Shown: in pieces, positions 7,288-14,437 of the stretch
Numbering within the stretch: the first letter of the stretch is position 1
Layout of the letters: every line of letters begins with the position of its first letter
NCBI GenBank assembly: GCA_905221605.1
Contig: CAJNDS010002431.1
Location: forward strand, 2,501-25,000
Source: Symbiodinium natans
Taxonomy: Eukaryota > Sar > Dinophyceae > Suessiales > Symbiodiniaceae
Length of the DNA stretch: 22,500 bases
Direction of reading: 5' to 3'
Notes under the pieces: model-generated
Database searches by the model: none
Told to the model about the DNA's origin: nothing
What the model saw: only the letters and a program-made list of their open reading frames with translations
Made by a program: the position numbers and the translations under genes

Positions 7288-7440
7288 TGGGAACGGATTA
7301 TTACCATAGTTGCCGTTGTCATCGTCCTCGTCACAATCGTAATCGTAATCGCACCTGCAATCCATTTTCTGTTCGTTGCAATATATGTAGTAAGGACAAT
7401 TACAATGGTAGTAACGGCGGCTTTTGCTATGGTCATGCAG
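7288..7440 (+). CDS. Candidate exon: very hydrophobic, membrane-spanning segment
   Basis: The frame reads ITIVAVVIVLVTIVIVIAP, then IHFLFVAIYVV and TMVVTAAFAMVMQ: one or two possible transmembrane helices. The right border CAG|GTGATAAG is a textbook donor and leaves phase 0, matching the exon at 7620. The left border is unclear (AG at 7286-7287), and the same frame is broken by TGA and TAG just upstream. A repeated ATCGTA word adds to the Val/Ile content, so low-complexity chance cannot be excluded. Confidence 0.38.
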
Positions 7441-7466
7441 GTGATAAGATATTCGACGCCACAGAT

Positions 7467-7616
7467 TACCCCTAAACCCTAAACCCTAACCCCTAAACCC
7501 TAAACCCCTAAACCCCTAACCCCTAAACCTAAACCCTAAACCCTAAATCCTGAACCCTAAACCCTAAACCCTAAACCCTAAACCCCAAGCCCTAAGCCCT
7601 AAACCCTAAACCCTAA
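7467..7616 (-). repeat. CCCTAAA tract at intron 3' end
   Basis: About 20 units with CCCCTAAA, TCCTGAA and CCCTAAG variants, ending in CTAACAG, which is the acceptor of the next exon. Confidence 0.9.
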
Positions 7617-7619
7617 CAG

Positions 7620-7707
7620 GAGATGATGAAGCGCGTGAAGGCCTTTGCGCAGGAGAAGGAGAAGACCTTCGAGGACTGGGATGTCAAAAGCGTGCCCAGC
7701 AGTACTG
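7620..7707 (+). CDS. Exon: charged amphipathic segment
   Basis: 88 bp after CCCTAACAG, ending AGTACTG|GTTTGGGG. Phase 0 reads MMKRVKAFAQEKEKTFEDW, then DVKSVPSST, and leaves phase 1. Composition and heptad-like spacing suggest a helix. It sits exactly between a C-rich and a G-rich telomeric tract. Phase fits the exons at 7288 and 9437. Product unknown. Confidence 0.6.
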
Positions 7708-8300
7708 GTTTGGGGTTTAAGGGTTTAGGGTTTAGGGTTCAGGGTTTAGGGTCGGAATAATTACTAATAGTATTCCCTGATGGTCCCTTTTGAAATATAC
7801 TATAATAACTCCCAAAGCTCTATTCCCAAAATTAAGGCCCCTATAGTATCCTCCTTCCCCTTTGTAGGTCTAAGTCCCAATAGACACCTAACTTGGGATG
7901 TTTTACATTTTCTCACATTGTGTTTAAGAGGCTCATTTTTGAATTTAGGAATCTTTTTTCCAGGGTTTCAGGGGCCATCCTAGTTACGCAACAAGGCCAC
8001 CCGTGTGTCCCCTAAGTTATTTAGAGAACCTGGTTTCTGTGAATGAAGGCCATGGCTTAACTAGCAGTTCTCTCCAAAATCCCTGAAGCCTACTTAGCCA
8101 AGACACGAACTTGTTTTTAGGCTTTTTGTTGCTGCTTTGTTTTGTAGAAAAAAGCTGAACCTGCTTTAATCGTGGTTATTGGAGAAGTCAGGTTAGGAGC
8201 ACCCCTACACCCCTTCATAACCTGAAAATTCGAGGGATGCCGATGTGATGAAGTTCTGGAGGCGATAGGCTAGAGCCTACAAAACACCCCCAAATCCACA
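7708..8300. other. Start of a long intron
   Basis: It opens with GTTTGGGGTTTAAGGG and TTTAGGG units to 7755. The rest is A/T-richer unique sequence with GGTCCC-type palindromic remnants near 7770-7850. No supported exon is seen. Confidence 0.5.
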
Positions 8301-8430
8301 CTTGGAGGTTCATGGTACTTAGTAACCAAGTACAACTGTACCTATAGCTGTACTTCGAACCATGTTCGGGCACTTAAGGTTGGTTGTAAGTACAGTTATA
8401 GTTGTTTCATCAGTGCCATGAGCCTCCAAA
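8301..8430. mobile_element. MITE-like element D, copy 1
   Basis: About 130 bp with inverted ends CTTGGAGGTTCATGGTAC and GTGCCATGAGCCTCCAAA. The interior is rich in short inverted words (AAGTACAACTGTAC, GTACAGTTATAG). A second copy lies at 8757. No coding capacity. Confidence 0.65.
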
Positions 8431-8756
8431 CCTAACCTCAAACATCGCAGATTCCCTTTGGAGTAATCTGATGACCCCGAGCATGGCAGTGTCGGCAAAC
8501 GAGTGCTTGGCCAAGAATGAAACCTACCGGCACAGCTGCGTCAGATTTGGCGGTTTACGAAAATACGGGGACCCTAAAATAGACTTGGGCCCCCAGAATA
8601 GTCGGATTCCCTTATAATAAGGACCCCAATAAGGCACCCCTTAATTTCGGAAACCCCCCTTTCGGGCAGCCTTCACTGTTCTCACTGGCCACCCGACTCG
8701 TTGAACCCTGGCAGTTAAGGGTTCCTAAGAATGACCCAATAGTAGTATAGGGTACT
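8431..8756. other. Intron sequence between the two element D copies
   Basis: Unique sequence with a palindromic GGGGACCC/GGACCCC patch near 8567-8635. An open frame at 8402-8617 starts inside element D and has no splice-like borders. Confidence 0.4.
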
Positions 8757-8878
8757 ACTTGGAGCTTCATGGGTACTTATAACCCCAGTTATAAGTCTAC
8801 TTATAACCTACTTAGAGGGCTTAGGGGGCTTATAAGTACAGTTATAAATGGGGTTAGAGGTACCCTGAACCTCCAAGT
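8757..8878. mobile_element. MITE-like element D, copy 2
   Basis: Inverted ends CTTGGAGCTTCATGGGTAC and GTACCCTGAACCTCCAAG. The interior TTATAAC/GTTATAA palindromes differ in detail from copy 1 but have the same layout. Confidence 0.65.
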
Positions 8879-8910
8879 ATTTGGGGGTTCTATGTTGTGG
8901 ATCCTCCCAG

Positions 8911-9003
8911 GGGTCTGGGAAGGCTATTTCTGTCACAAACGTACTGAGGCATTTGGGCGACGATTTCTTACCGGTGGTAGACCGGCTCACAGATGCGAGA
9001 ATG
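8911..9003 (+). CDS. Candidate exon or old exon copy
   Basis: It follows TGGATCCTCCCAG and precedes a TTTAGGG tract. Phase 0 reads GSGKAISVTNVLRHLGDDFL, then PVVDRLTDARM, and ends at GA|GTAGGG. Phase 1 is also open (GVWEGYFCHKRTEAFGRRF). Composition is good, but including it breaks the phase link 7620 to 9437, so it may be alternative or non-functional. The acceptor region GGATCCTCCCAG recurs at 15034. Confidence 0.33.
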
Positions 9004-9090
9004 GAGTAGGGTTTAGGGTTTAGGGTTTAGGGTTTAGGGTTTAGGGTTTAGGGTTTAGGGTTTAGGGTTTAGGGTTCAGGGTTTAGGGCC
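9004..9090 (+). repeat. TTTAGGG tract
   Basis: Eleven or so near-perfect units following the candidate exon at 8911. Confidence 0.9.
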
Positions 9091-9197
9091 TTTAGGGTTA
9101 TGGAACAAGCCTGTATGCAAGCTGTGAACACGAAGGTCATCTTCTCACCAGCTACCAGCTAGCTCTACGCCCCAATGCCCTCAACCCGGAACCTCAA

Positions 9198-9418
9198 CGA
9201 ACCCTAAACCTAAACCCCAAAATCCAAGAATCTCAAGCCAAAACTCTAGACCCAAAACCCTAAACCGTACTTCCTCAAGCCCTAAACCCTAAATCCCAAG
9301 CCCCAAACCATAACCCTAATCCCAAACCCTAAGCCCCAAATCCTCAAGCCCTAAACCCCAAACCCCAAACACTAAACCCTAAACCCTAAACTCTAAACCC
9401 TAAACCCTAAACCTGAAA
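9198..9418 (-). repeat. Degenerate CCCTAAA tract at intron 3' end
   Basis: About 220 bp of CCCTAAA with CCCCAAA, CTCAAGCC and CCATAAC variants, then AACGAGTCCCAG, the acceptor of the next exon. Confidence 0.85.
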
Positions 9419-9436
9419 TCCTCAAACGAGTCCCAG

Positions 9437-9495
9437 GAGCGGGTGGCAGCATGCCGAGCCCAAGAGGAAGAGGCCACCCCTCGGATCCCCATAGG
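9437..9495 (+). CDS. Exon: Gly/Arg/Pro-rich segment
   Basis: 59 bp after GAGTCCCAG, ending CCATAGG|GTTTAGGG. In phase 1, as left by 7707, it reads AGGSMPSPRGRGHPSDPHR, an RG-rich disordered type, and leaves phase 0. Phase 0 is also open (ERVAACRAQEEEATPR). Position between C-rich and G-rich tracts supports an exon; the frame is chosen by phase continuity. Confidence 0.5.
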
Positions 9496-10342
9496 GTTTA
9501 GGGCTTAGGGTTTAGGGTTTAGGGTTTAGGGTGTAGGTTCAGGGTTCAGGGTTTAGGGTTTAGGGTTCAGGTTTTGGTGTTTCGGGCTAAACCCAAAACC
9601 AAACTCTACACCAGTTCGTTCATGGTTCTTGTGAGTGTCTATAGGCTTCCGTAAACGTATTGCTGAGTGCTTACATGGGGGCGTTTCTGTTTTTGTGTTG
9701 ATGGTAGAACCATCCCCCCTTCACATGTTGAACCAAAAAAAACCAAAACCCTAATTTCTGAACCACTTCCAGCTGAGCGTGGCAAGGGGATTTTGGGTCT
9801 AGGGCTTCGGGCATTTGAGGTGTGAGGGTTTAGGGCTTTCGTGCTTTCGGCCACTCCTATCCAAAGGTCAAGCCCCAAGTCCTTGAGCGGGCGTCCTAAA
9901 TCTTGCGAACATACTTCGTGGTTGACTATGTTACCCTAAACCCTAAACCCTAAACCCTTACATATCCCAAATAGAGTAAGACCTTTTAATGAGGCCACCC
10001 CTCTCAGCCACGTTCCCTGTCCCAACAGATGCCAAAAGTTAAGGGGTTATAGGGCTTGGATGAGGGCATTTCTGCTTGGGTTTGCAATTTTTTGGGGCTA
10101 CTTGACAGAGCCAAGTGAGAAAGACATGACCTCCATACCCCCTGAGCCCCTGCAAACCTTAGAGTATGTCCTCAACAAGCCTAAACCCCAAGCTAAAGCC
10201 CTAAGCTAACCGCAACAGGCCCTCAAAGGGCCCGAAGCCCAAACCCTAAACCCTAAACCCTACACCCTAAACCCTAAACCATAAACCCTAAACCCTAAAC
10301 CCTAGACCCTGAACCCTAAACCCCCAAGCGAACCGTAACAAG
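9496..10342. other. Probable intron with possible microexons
   Basis: TTTAGGG units 9496-9570; CCCTAAA at 9933-9959 and 10241-10322. Two tiny islands have good borders: 9773-9796 (after ACCACTTCCAG, LSVARGFW) and 10029-10045 (after TTCCCTGTCCCAACAG, MPKVK). Both are too short to assert. The rest is unique sequence. Confidence 0.4.
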
Positions 10343-10396
10343 GCCCTCAAAGGCCCCGAAGCCCTCAACTCCGCCACCTCTAAGCCTTCCCTACGG
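10343..10396 (+). CDS. Candidate exon with a partial copy upstream
   Basis: 54 bp, phase 0 to 0, reading ALKGPEALNSATSKPSLR between AACCGTAACAAG and CTACGG|GTCCATG. The first 22 bp and the preceding AACCG-AACA acceptor are duplicated at about 10203-10242 (GCCCTCAAAGGGCCCGAAG), where the copy runs straight into CCCTAAA. The donor overlaps the left end of element B copy 2. Confidence 0.38.
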
Positions 10397-10552
10397 GTCC
10401 ATGTACCTAAATAGGATTTAGGGTTTAGGGTTTAGGGTTTAGGGTTTGGGGTTTAGGGTTTAGGGTTTGGGGTTTAGGGTTTAGGGGAGTACCTGGGCCT
10501 TAAAGTGCCTCCTACATCCGGACTTAGGGGCCCAAGTATTCCCTATGCACTT
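10390..10552. mobile_element. MITE-like element B, copy 2, split by a TTTAGGG array
   Basis: The left end CGGGTCCATGTACCTAAA is followed by a TTTAGGG array (10411-10492). The element core then resumes (CCTTAAAGTGCCTCCTAC, GGGGCCCAAGTAT). The right end is degenerate. The layout suggests telomeric repeats inserted or grown inside the element. Confidence 0.55.
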
Positions 10553-10642
10553 AGTAGCTGAGTGAGTACACTTTACACTTTTTGGGATGCTATAATCTCG
10601 GGGCTTCTGAACTCAGCAATTAAGTATAGGCACATGAACCCG

Positions 10643-10710
10643 AAACCCTAACCCTAAACCCTAAACCCTAAACCCTAAACCCTAAACCCTAAACCCTAAA
10701 CCCTAAACCT
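10643..10710 (-). repeat. CCCTAAA tract at intron 3' end
   Basis: Nine near-perfect units, then CAAGTAAGCCTTTGGAGCC and the acceptor CTCCAG of the next exon. Confidence 0.9.
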
Positions 10711-10735
10711 CCAAGTAAGCCTTTGGAGCCTCCAG

Positions 10736-10837
10736 GCTGAGAAGAAGCGCAAGGAGGAGGACGAAGAGAAGCCCAGCGCCAAGGAGAAGGAGGACGAGGA
10801 GCGCTCTAGACTGTGCAGGGTCCTTGAAAAAGGGAGG
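10736..10837 (+). CDS. Exon: Lys/Glu-rich helix
   Basis: 102 bp, phase 0 to 0, after GGAGCCTCCAG and ending AAAGGGAGG|GTTTAGGG. It reads AEKKRKEEDEEKPSAKEKED, then EERSRLCRVLEKGR. The dense K/E/D composition is typical of a charged helix or disordered acidic-basic region and differs sharply from the flanking telomeric DNA. This is one of the clearest exons. Product unknown. Confidence 0.65.
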
Positions 10838-10932
10838 GTTTAGGGTTTGGGGGTTGGGGTTTAGGGTTTAGGGTTTAGGGTTTAGGGTTTAGGGTTTTGG
10901 GTTTAGGGTTTAGGGTTTAGGGTTTAGGGTTC
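10838..10932 (+). repeat. TTTAGGG tract at intron start
   Basis: It starts at the donor of the preceding exon. Near-perfect units with TTTGGGG variants. Confidence 0.9.
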
Positions 10933-11034
10933 ATGGGGGGGGTAGGTACCTCGGGAACTTTAGGGAAGCTTGCCTTTGGGGAGTGCTGGGCCCCTTGAAC
11001 CCCCCTCCCTTAAGAACCCCCTATTTACTGGGTC

Positions 11035-11197
11035 TTGGAGTACTATACTTTAATACTTTTTTTGGTTCTGGGTTCCTATTATAGCTACTTATACCTAAAA
11101 AGTATATACTTTAATACTTTTTTTTTTGGTTCTGGGTTCCTATTATAGCTACTTATACCTAAAAAGTATATACTTTTTTCCAGGGTCTACTCCAAAG
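11035..11197 (+). mobile_element. MITE-like element A, copy 2, with internal tandem duplication
   Basis: Same ends as the other copies (TTGGAGTACTATAC and TCTACTCCAAAG), but about 63 bp of the interior (TACTTTAATACTTTTTTTGG through CCTAAAAAGTATA) is present twice in tandem. Same orientation as the gene and as the other three copies. Confidence 0.68.
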
Positions 11198-11345
11198 CTA
11201 AGTTTAGAGGGGGACGCGTGAGCCCTCTCCGAAACACAAAGGAGGTACACATACAGGCGTAGGTAGGTCGTCGGGTCGAAGACACCACCTTGGGACCAAA
11301 GGAATGCCAGAATTGGTTCACATGCCCTATGCTGAGATAGTCCAT

Positions 11346-11556
11346 ATGAACCCTAAACCTCAACCCGAAACCCGACACCCGAAACCCTAAAGCCTAAACC
11401 CTAAACCCCAAACCCCAAACCCCTAAACCCCAAACCCCAAACCCTAAACCCTAAACCCTAAACCCTAAACCCTAAACCCTAAACCCTAAACCCTAAACCC
11501 TAAACCCTAAACCCTAAACCCTAAACCCTAAACCCTAAACCCTAAACCCTAAACCC
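11346..11556 (-). repeat. CCCTAAA tract at intron 3' end
   Basis: About 28 units, perfect from 11441 onward, followed by CCCGAACAGAAAG, which holds two possible acceptors for the next exon. Confidence 0.92.
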
Positions 11557-11566
11557 GAACAGAAAG

Positions 11567-11661
11567 GAGGAGAAGCAGCAAAACAGGGAGAGCGACACCG
11601 ACAAGAAGCCTCAGGGCGAGGCGCGCGGAGAGCCACGTAGGGAGTGTCTAGAGGGTCGAAG
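11567..11661 (+). CDS. Exon: charged, hydrophilic
   Basis: After a perfect CCCTAAA array and ACAGAAAG. Phase 0 reads EEKQQNRESDTDKKPQGEAR, then GEPRRECLEGR, ending CGAAG|GTTTAGGG in phase 2. AG at 11562 would start it four bases earlier. It continues the charged style of 10736. Phase 2 is exactly what the next island needs. Product unknown. Confidence 0.6.
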
Positions 11662-11731
11662 GTTTAGGGTTTAGGGTTTAGGGTTTAGGGTTCAGGGTTT
11701 AGGGTTTAGGGTTTAGAGCTTGAAGGTTTAG
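11662..11731 (+). repeat. 70-bp intron consisting almost entirely of TTTAGGG repeats
   Basis: From G|GTTTAGGG to GGTTTAG|G. Eight telomere-like units plus AGAGCTTGAA. Reading through it hits TAG within a few codons, while removing it joins two open frames in phase (AG + G = AGG). Both splice dinucleotides are supplied by the repeat unit itself. Confidence 0.55.
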
Positions 11732-11838
11732 GATCGAAGTCTACGCGCTCAGGCTTAAAGAGGGTGTGCCGGATCTGACGAAAGGGGTGCGCATGCCCAT
11801 TGACAAGCTGTCCGACGGACCGGGCAAAGAGAAGGAAC
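11732..11838 (+). CDS. Exon: IEVYALRLKEGVPDLTKGV...
   Basis: Entered in phase 2 it reads IEVYALRLKEGVPDLTKGVR, then MPIDKLSDGPGKEKE. The first part is strand/helix-like and the end is charged. The frame stays open to TAG at about 11900 (ending HAPCS). The 3' border is uncertain: a GC donor at 11839 (GAAC|GCACTAAACC) or a terminal exon with that stop. Strong composition and exact phase link to 11567-11661. Confidence 0.52.
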
Positions 11839-11899
11839 GCACTAAACCCCAAACCCATGAAAGACTGAAGCCCCAAAGCCCCTTTCACGCCCCCTGTAG

Positions 11900-11954
11900 T
11901 TAGTGACACGCTCTATGCGGGCCTATATTCAAGCGGGGGAACATTCCTACTGTG
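11900..11954 (+). CDS. Candidate exon
   Basis: It follows TTTCACGCCCCCTGTAG and ends CTGTG|GTAAAGG, both good borders. In phase 1 it reads SDTLYAGLYSSGGTFLL and leaves phase 2. It would join 11838 in phase through a 61-bp GC-AG intron. It does not have the usual telomeric flanks. Confidence 0.33.
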
Positions 11955-12129
11955 GTAAAGGTTACAATCCAGACAGAACCCCCAAACCCCAATTATGAGC
12001 TCCATCAACGTTTAGGTGGGTTGGGGGGCTATTTGTGGGTCGGCCACCTTCATGTTGGATTTTCGAGTTTGGGGCTTACTTAGTAACCCAAGACCTACTC
12101 AAGCGGAAACCACAAGGTACATGGCAACT

Positions 12130-12216
12130 CTCACCTCTATTCCGGTTCAGGGTTCAGGGTTCAGGGTTCAGGCTTCAGGGCTCAGGGTTTAGGGTTTAGG
12201 GTTTAGGGTTTAGGGC
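12130..12216 (+). repeat. GGGTTCA variant array passing into TTTAGGG
   Basis: Several units of GGGTTCA, then perfect TTTAGGG units: a locally homogenised variant within the telomere-like family. Confidence 0.8.
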
Positions 12217-12273
12217 ACGGACTTATGCTGTTGAACCCTGAATGTGTGAGTCTGGGGCTGAAGTCCTGCGCAG

Positions 12274-12326
12274 GCGCGTTCCAGATCACCAGCAGGCTGG
12301 AAACGTGGGGCTGTTGGTGCTCGCAG
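12274..12326 (+). CDS. Weak candidate exon
   Basis: It follows GAAGTCCTGCGCAG. In phase 2 it reads RVPDHQQAGNVGLLVLA and would leave phase 1, as the next exon needs. The donor CGCAG|GGCTTTTGG is non-canonical unless it is shifted one base to GC. No telomeric tract follows it directly. Confidence 0.28.
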
Positions 12327-12458
12327 GGCTTTTGGGCTGTGTAGTGTTTGGGGTTTACTTTGTCATAGTTGGGTAACATTTTGCTCATTGTTAAGGGCAC
12401 TTAAACCCAGTCAGGAAGAGGCAATTAATACATCATCCCATCCCAACCATGAACTAGT

Positions 12459-12504
12459 TCCTAAACCCTAAACCCTAAACCCTAAACCCTAAACCCTAAA
12501 CCCT
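12459..12504 (-). repeat. CCCTAAA tract at intron 3' end
   Basis: Six perfect units directly upstream of the exon at 12519. Confidence 0.9.
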
Positions 12505-12518
12505 TGGGCAACCTACAG

Positions 12519-12632
12519 CAGCCTCCTGCTCTTCACTGTCGCATGCCATGACACACCAGTTCTTCTGGCAGCATGCGGGCAACTGTCCCTCTCGAAGACC
12601 TGTGCCTGCGTCGCCTGGGAAAGAACTACCGG
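12519..12632 (+). CDS. Exon: Ser/His/aromatic segment
   Basis: 114 bp between CCCTAAA and TTTAGGG tracts, after CAACCTACAG and ending CTACCGG|GTTTAGGG. In phase 1 it reads SSLSHAMTHQFFWQHAGNCP, then SRRPVPASPGKELP, and leaves phase 1, matching the next exon. Phase 2 is also open but very Leu/Cys-rich (SLLLFTVACHDT). Product unknown. Confidence 0.5.
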
Positions 12633-13090
12633 GTTTAGGGTTTGTGGTTTGACGTTGCTGGGGCGCCTAGCTTGAGCATTAAAAAACCCTCAACCCTCTA
12701 AGGGTAGTGTCATGGGCCCTGAATATGGTCCCTTACCTTCTTTAAAGGGTTCTAAAGTATATGGGCCCACGGGTCGTATAGGGTACACAAGGTTTGTATA
12801 AGGGGTCCCCTTTTGAGGGTTTAGGGTTTAAGGTTTAGGGTCTAGGGTCTTGGGTCTAGGGTTTAGGGGGACCGTGCAACTACCCTAAGACTAAGATCAA
12901 CCCCGCAAAGCCGAGAATCCTGCACCCCTAGGCTGTGAAGCAGTAGACCCCACCAAGCCCCTAAAATTTCCTGAGCCCCTAAACCGCCAAACCGCTCAAC
13001 CCCTAAACCCTAAACCCTAAACCCTAAACCCTAAACCCTAAACCCTAAACCCTAAGATCCCTTAGCCCCCCGAACCCTCGAAAGAGCCAG
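12633..13090. other. Intron with inverted telomeric ends and a palindromic remnant
   Basis: It opens with GTTTAGGG and has CCCTAAA at 12997-13054 before its end. The interior holds a GGGCCC/GGTCCC-type palindromic block (about 12706-12815) and a TTTAGGG patch at 12818-12866. No ORF with support. Confidence 0.55.
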
Positions 13091-13135
13091 GACAGCCGGC
13101 ACCGCCAAAGGCACCTGGGGAGTTCGAGATATGGG
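13091..13135 (+). CDS. Exon: Pro/Gly segment
   Basis: It follows CGAAAGAGCCAG. In phase 1, as left by 12632, it reads GQPAPPKAPGEFEIWG. It ends in a G run (ATATGGG|GTGGGG), so the donor position is uncertain by a few bases and the exit phase may be 0 or 1. An upstream AG at 13084 gives the same frame with EP added. Confidence 0.45.
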
Positions 13136-13243
13136 GTGGGGGGGGGGGGGGCATCTTGCAAGAAAAAGGGGGTTGTAGGTTTTAGGGTTTAGGGTTTAGG
13201 GGGTTTTACGGTTTATGTGTATTAGAAGTTGAGGGGGGCCCAG
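13136..13243. other. Short intron with poly-G
   Basis: GT followed by a G14 homopolymer (13138-13151), then TTTAGGG units and a GGGGGGCCCAG acceptor. Confidence 0.45.
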
Positions 13244-13301
13244 AGCGCATGCTCAGTCCCGAAGGTTCTTGAGATTAGCCTAGCCATTCCCCGATTTGTG
13301 G
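13244..13301 (+). CDS. Exon: SACSVPKVLEISLAIPRFV
   Basis: 58 bp, phase 0, ending TTTGTGG|GTTTAGGG in phase 1. The reading SACSVPKVLEISLAIPRFV has alternating hydrophobics, like beta strands. Phase 1 joins it to the large exon at 13658 (G + AG = GAG). The entry phase disagrees with the canonical donor of 13135, which lies in a G run. Confidence 0.42.
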
Positions 13302-13657
13302 GTTTAGGGTTTAGGGTTTAGGGTTTAGGGTTTAGTAAGGTTTAGGGTTTAGGGTGAGCAGCAGCTCCGACAGCCACACGGTTCGGGGATTAGGGCTTTT
13401 AGGGTGTAGGATTTCTAGGGTTTAGGGTTTAGGGTTCGGGGTTACATAGGGTAAGGGGTTACACTCCTAGCCGCTGTCTTCTACTATAGGGGTCGGAAGG
13501 ACTACCAGTCGTATTCCCCTTAGCCTTAGGGTCCCTTAATGAAGATACTAGAAGAACCCCCTAAAACCCCGTTCTAAGCAAACAGTTGAACTTAGAAACT
13601 CTTAGTAGGAATAACGAAAATTAGCCGTTAGCCTTTTCTCCCCCTTGGGTATTGAAG
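13302..13657. other. Intron
   Basis: It starts with a TTTAGGG tract (13302-13355, with a second patch at 13418-13440) and contains an A/T-richer palindromic remnant (about 13480-13580). It ends in a strong pyrimidine tract (CCTTTTCTCCCCCTTGG) before ATTGAAG. No C-rich telomeric tract closes it. Confidence 0.5.
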
Positions 13658-13920
13658 AGGTCAGACGCCAACTCGTTTCCGTGTTGCACCATGCAAGATA
13701 CCGAGACCTTCTCCGCATGGCGCTTCCAAGACATCCTTCTGCCAGCTTTCGGTCCAAAGCTGCCCGCCATGCTTGCTGGTCAGGGGTCGTTGCGCTGAAT
13801 TCACCTCAGACCGCTTCTTGCGGTACCCTGGCCCTCCTGCCCGAGCTCCAGGGATTTCGGCAGTGGCTGGAGTCTGGAGGAGCTGGAGTCCGGTTGGTTT
13901 CGAGATTTCATGCACTCATG
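13658..13920 (+). CDS. Largest exon: 87-codon basic, helical region
   Basis: 263 bp after CCTTTTCTCCCCCTTGG...GAAG, ending CTCATG|GTTTAGGGC. In phase 1 it reads VRRQLVSVLHHARYRDLLRM, then ALPRHPSASFRSKAARHACW, later LALLPELQGFRQWLESGGAG, and RLVSRFHALM. The frame is open over the whole length, rich in Leu/Arg with helix-like spacing, and the donor is again the first telomeric repeat. It leaves phase 0. I do not recognise the family. Shadow frames on both strands are shorter and lack matching borders. Confidence 0.6.
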
Positions 13921-14406
13921 GTTTAGGGCGCTTAAATGCTCCCCAACCCTGTCACTAAGCCTCTAAGCCCTGAGCCCTACACCCTATATGTCCTAAGCCC
14001 TGAACCCGCTAAGCCCTCAAGTCCTGAAACCTAATCCCTAAAAACCCAAAGCCCGAAATACCCGAAGCCCTCAACGCATAAGCCCTAAGCCCTAAAATAT
14101 CCTAAACCCTAAGCTCTAAAAACCCCGTAAACCCTAAAAACTCTACAAACCCTCCCAAAAGCCCTATAAACCCTAAGCCCGAAACCTAAACCCCAAAAAT
14201 CTCTAAGCCTAAACCTTAAAAGCCCTCATCCCTAATAGAGACCGCAAAACGCTACACGCCCCAAAGCAGAGCGCCGAACCCCCAAGCCCTAAGCCGTAAG
14301 CCCCAAGCCCTAAGCCCTGAGCCCTGAAGCTTGAACCCTAAACCCTAAACCCTAAACCCTAAACCCTAAACCCTAAACCCTAAACCCTAAACCCTAAACC
14401 CTAAAC
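13921..14406 (-). repeat. Intron composed of degenerate CCCTAAA
   Basis: After a single GTTTAGGGC at its start, nearly the whole 485 bp is CCCTAAA-like, with CCCTAAG, CCCTGAG and CCCAAAG variants, becoming perfect at 14335-14405. An extreme case of the intron pattern. Confidence 0.8.
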
Positions 14407-14437
14407 TTCCTGCTTTTTCACCCCTATTCGCCGGCAG

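Noticed and set aside
13661-13915. Minus-strand and second + frame inside the large exon
   Set aside because: They are shadows of the 87-codon frame, which alone ends exactly at the telomeric donor and links in phase to 13301.
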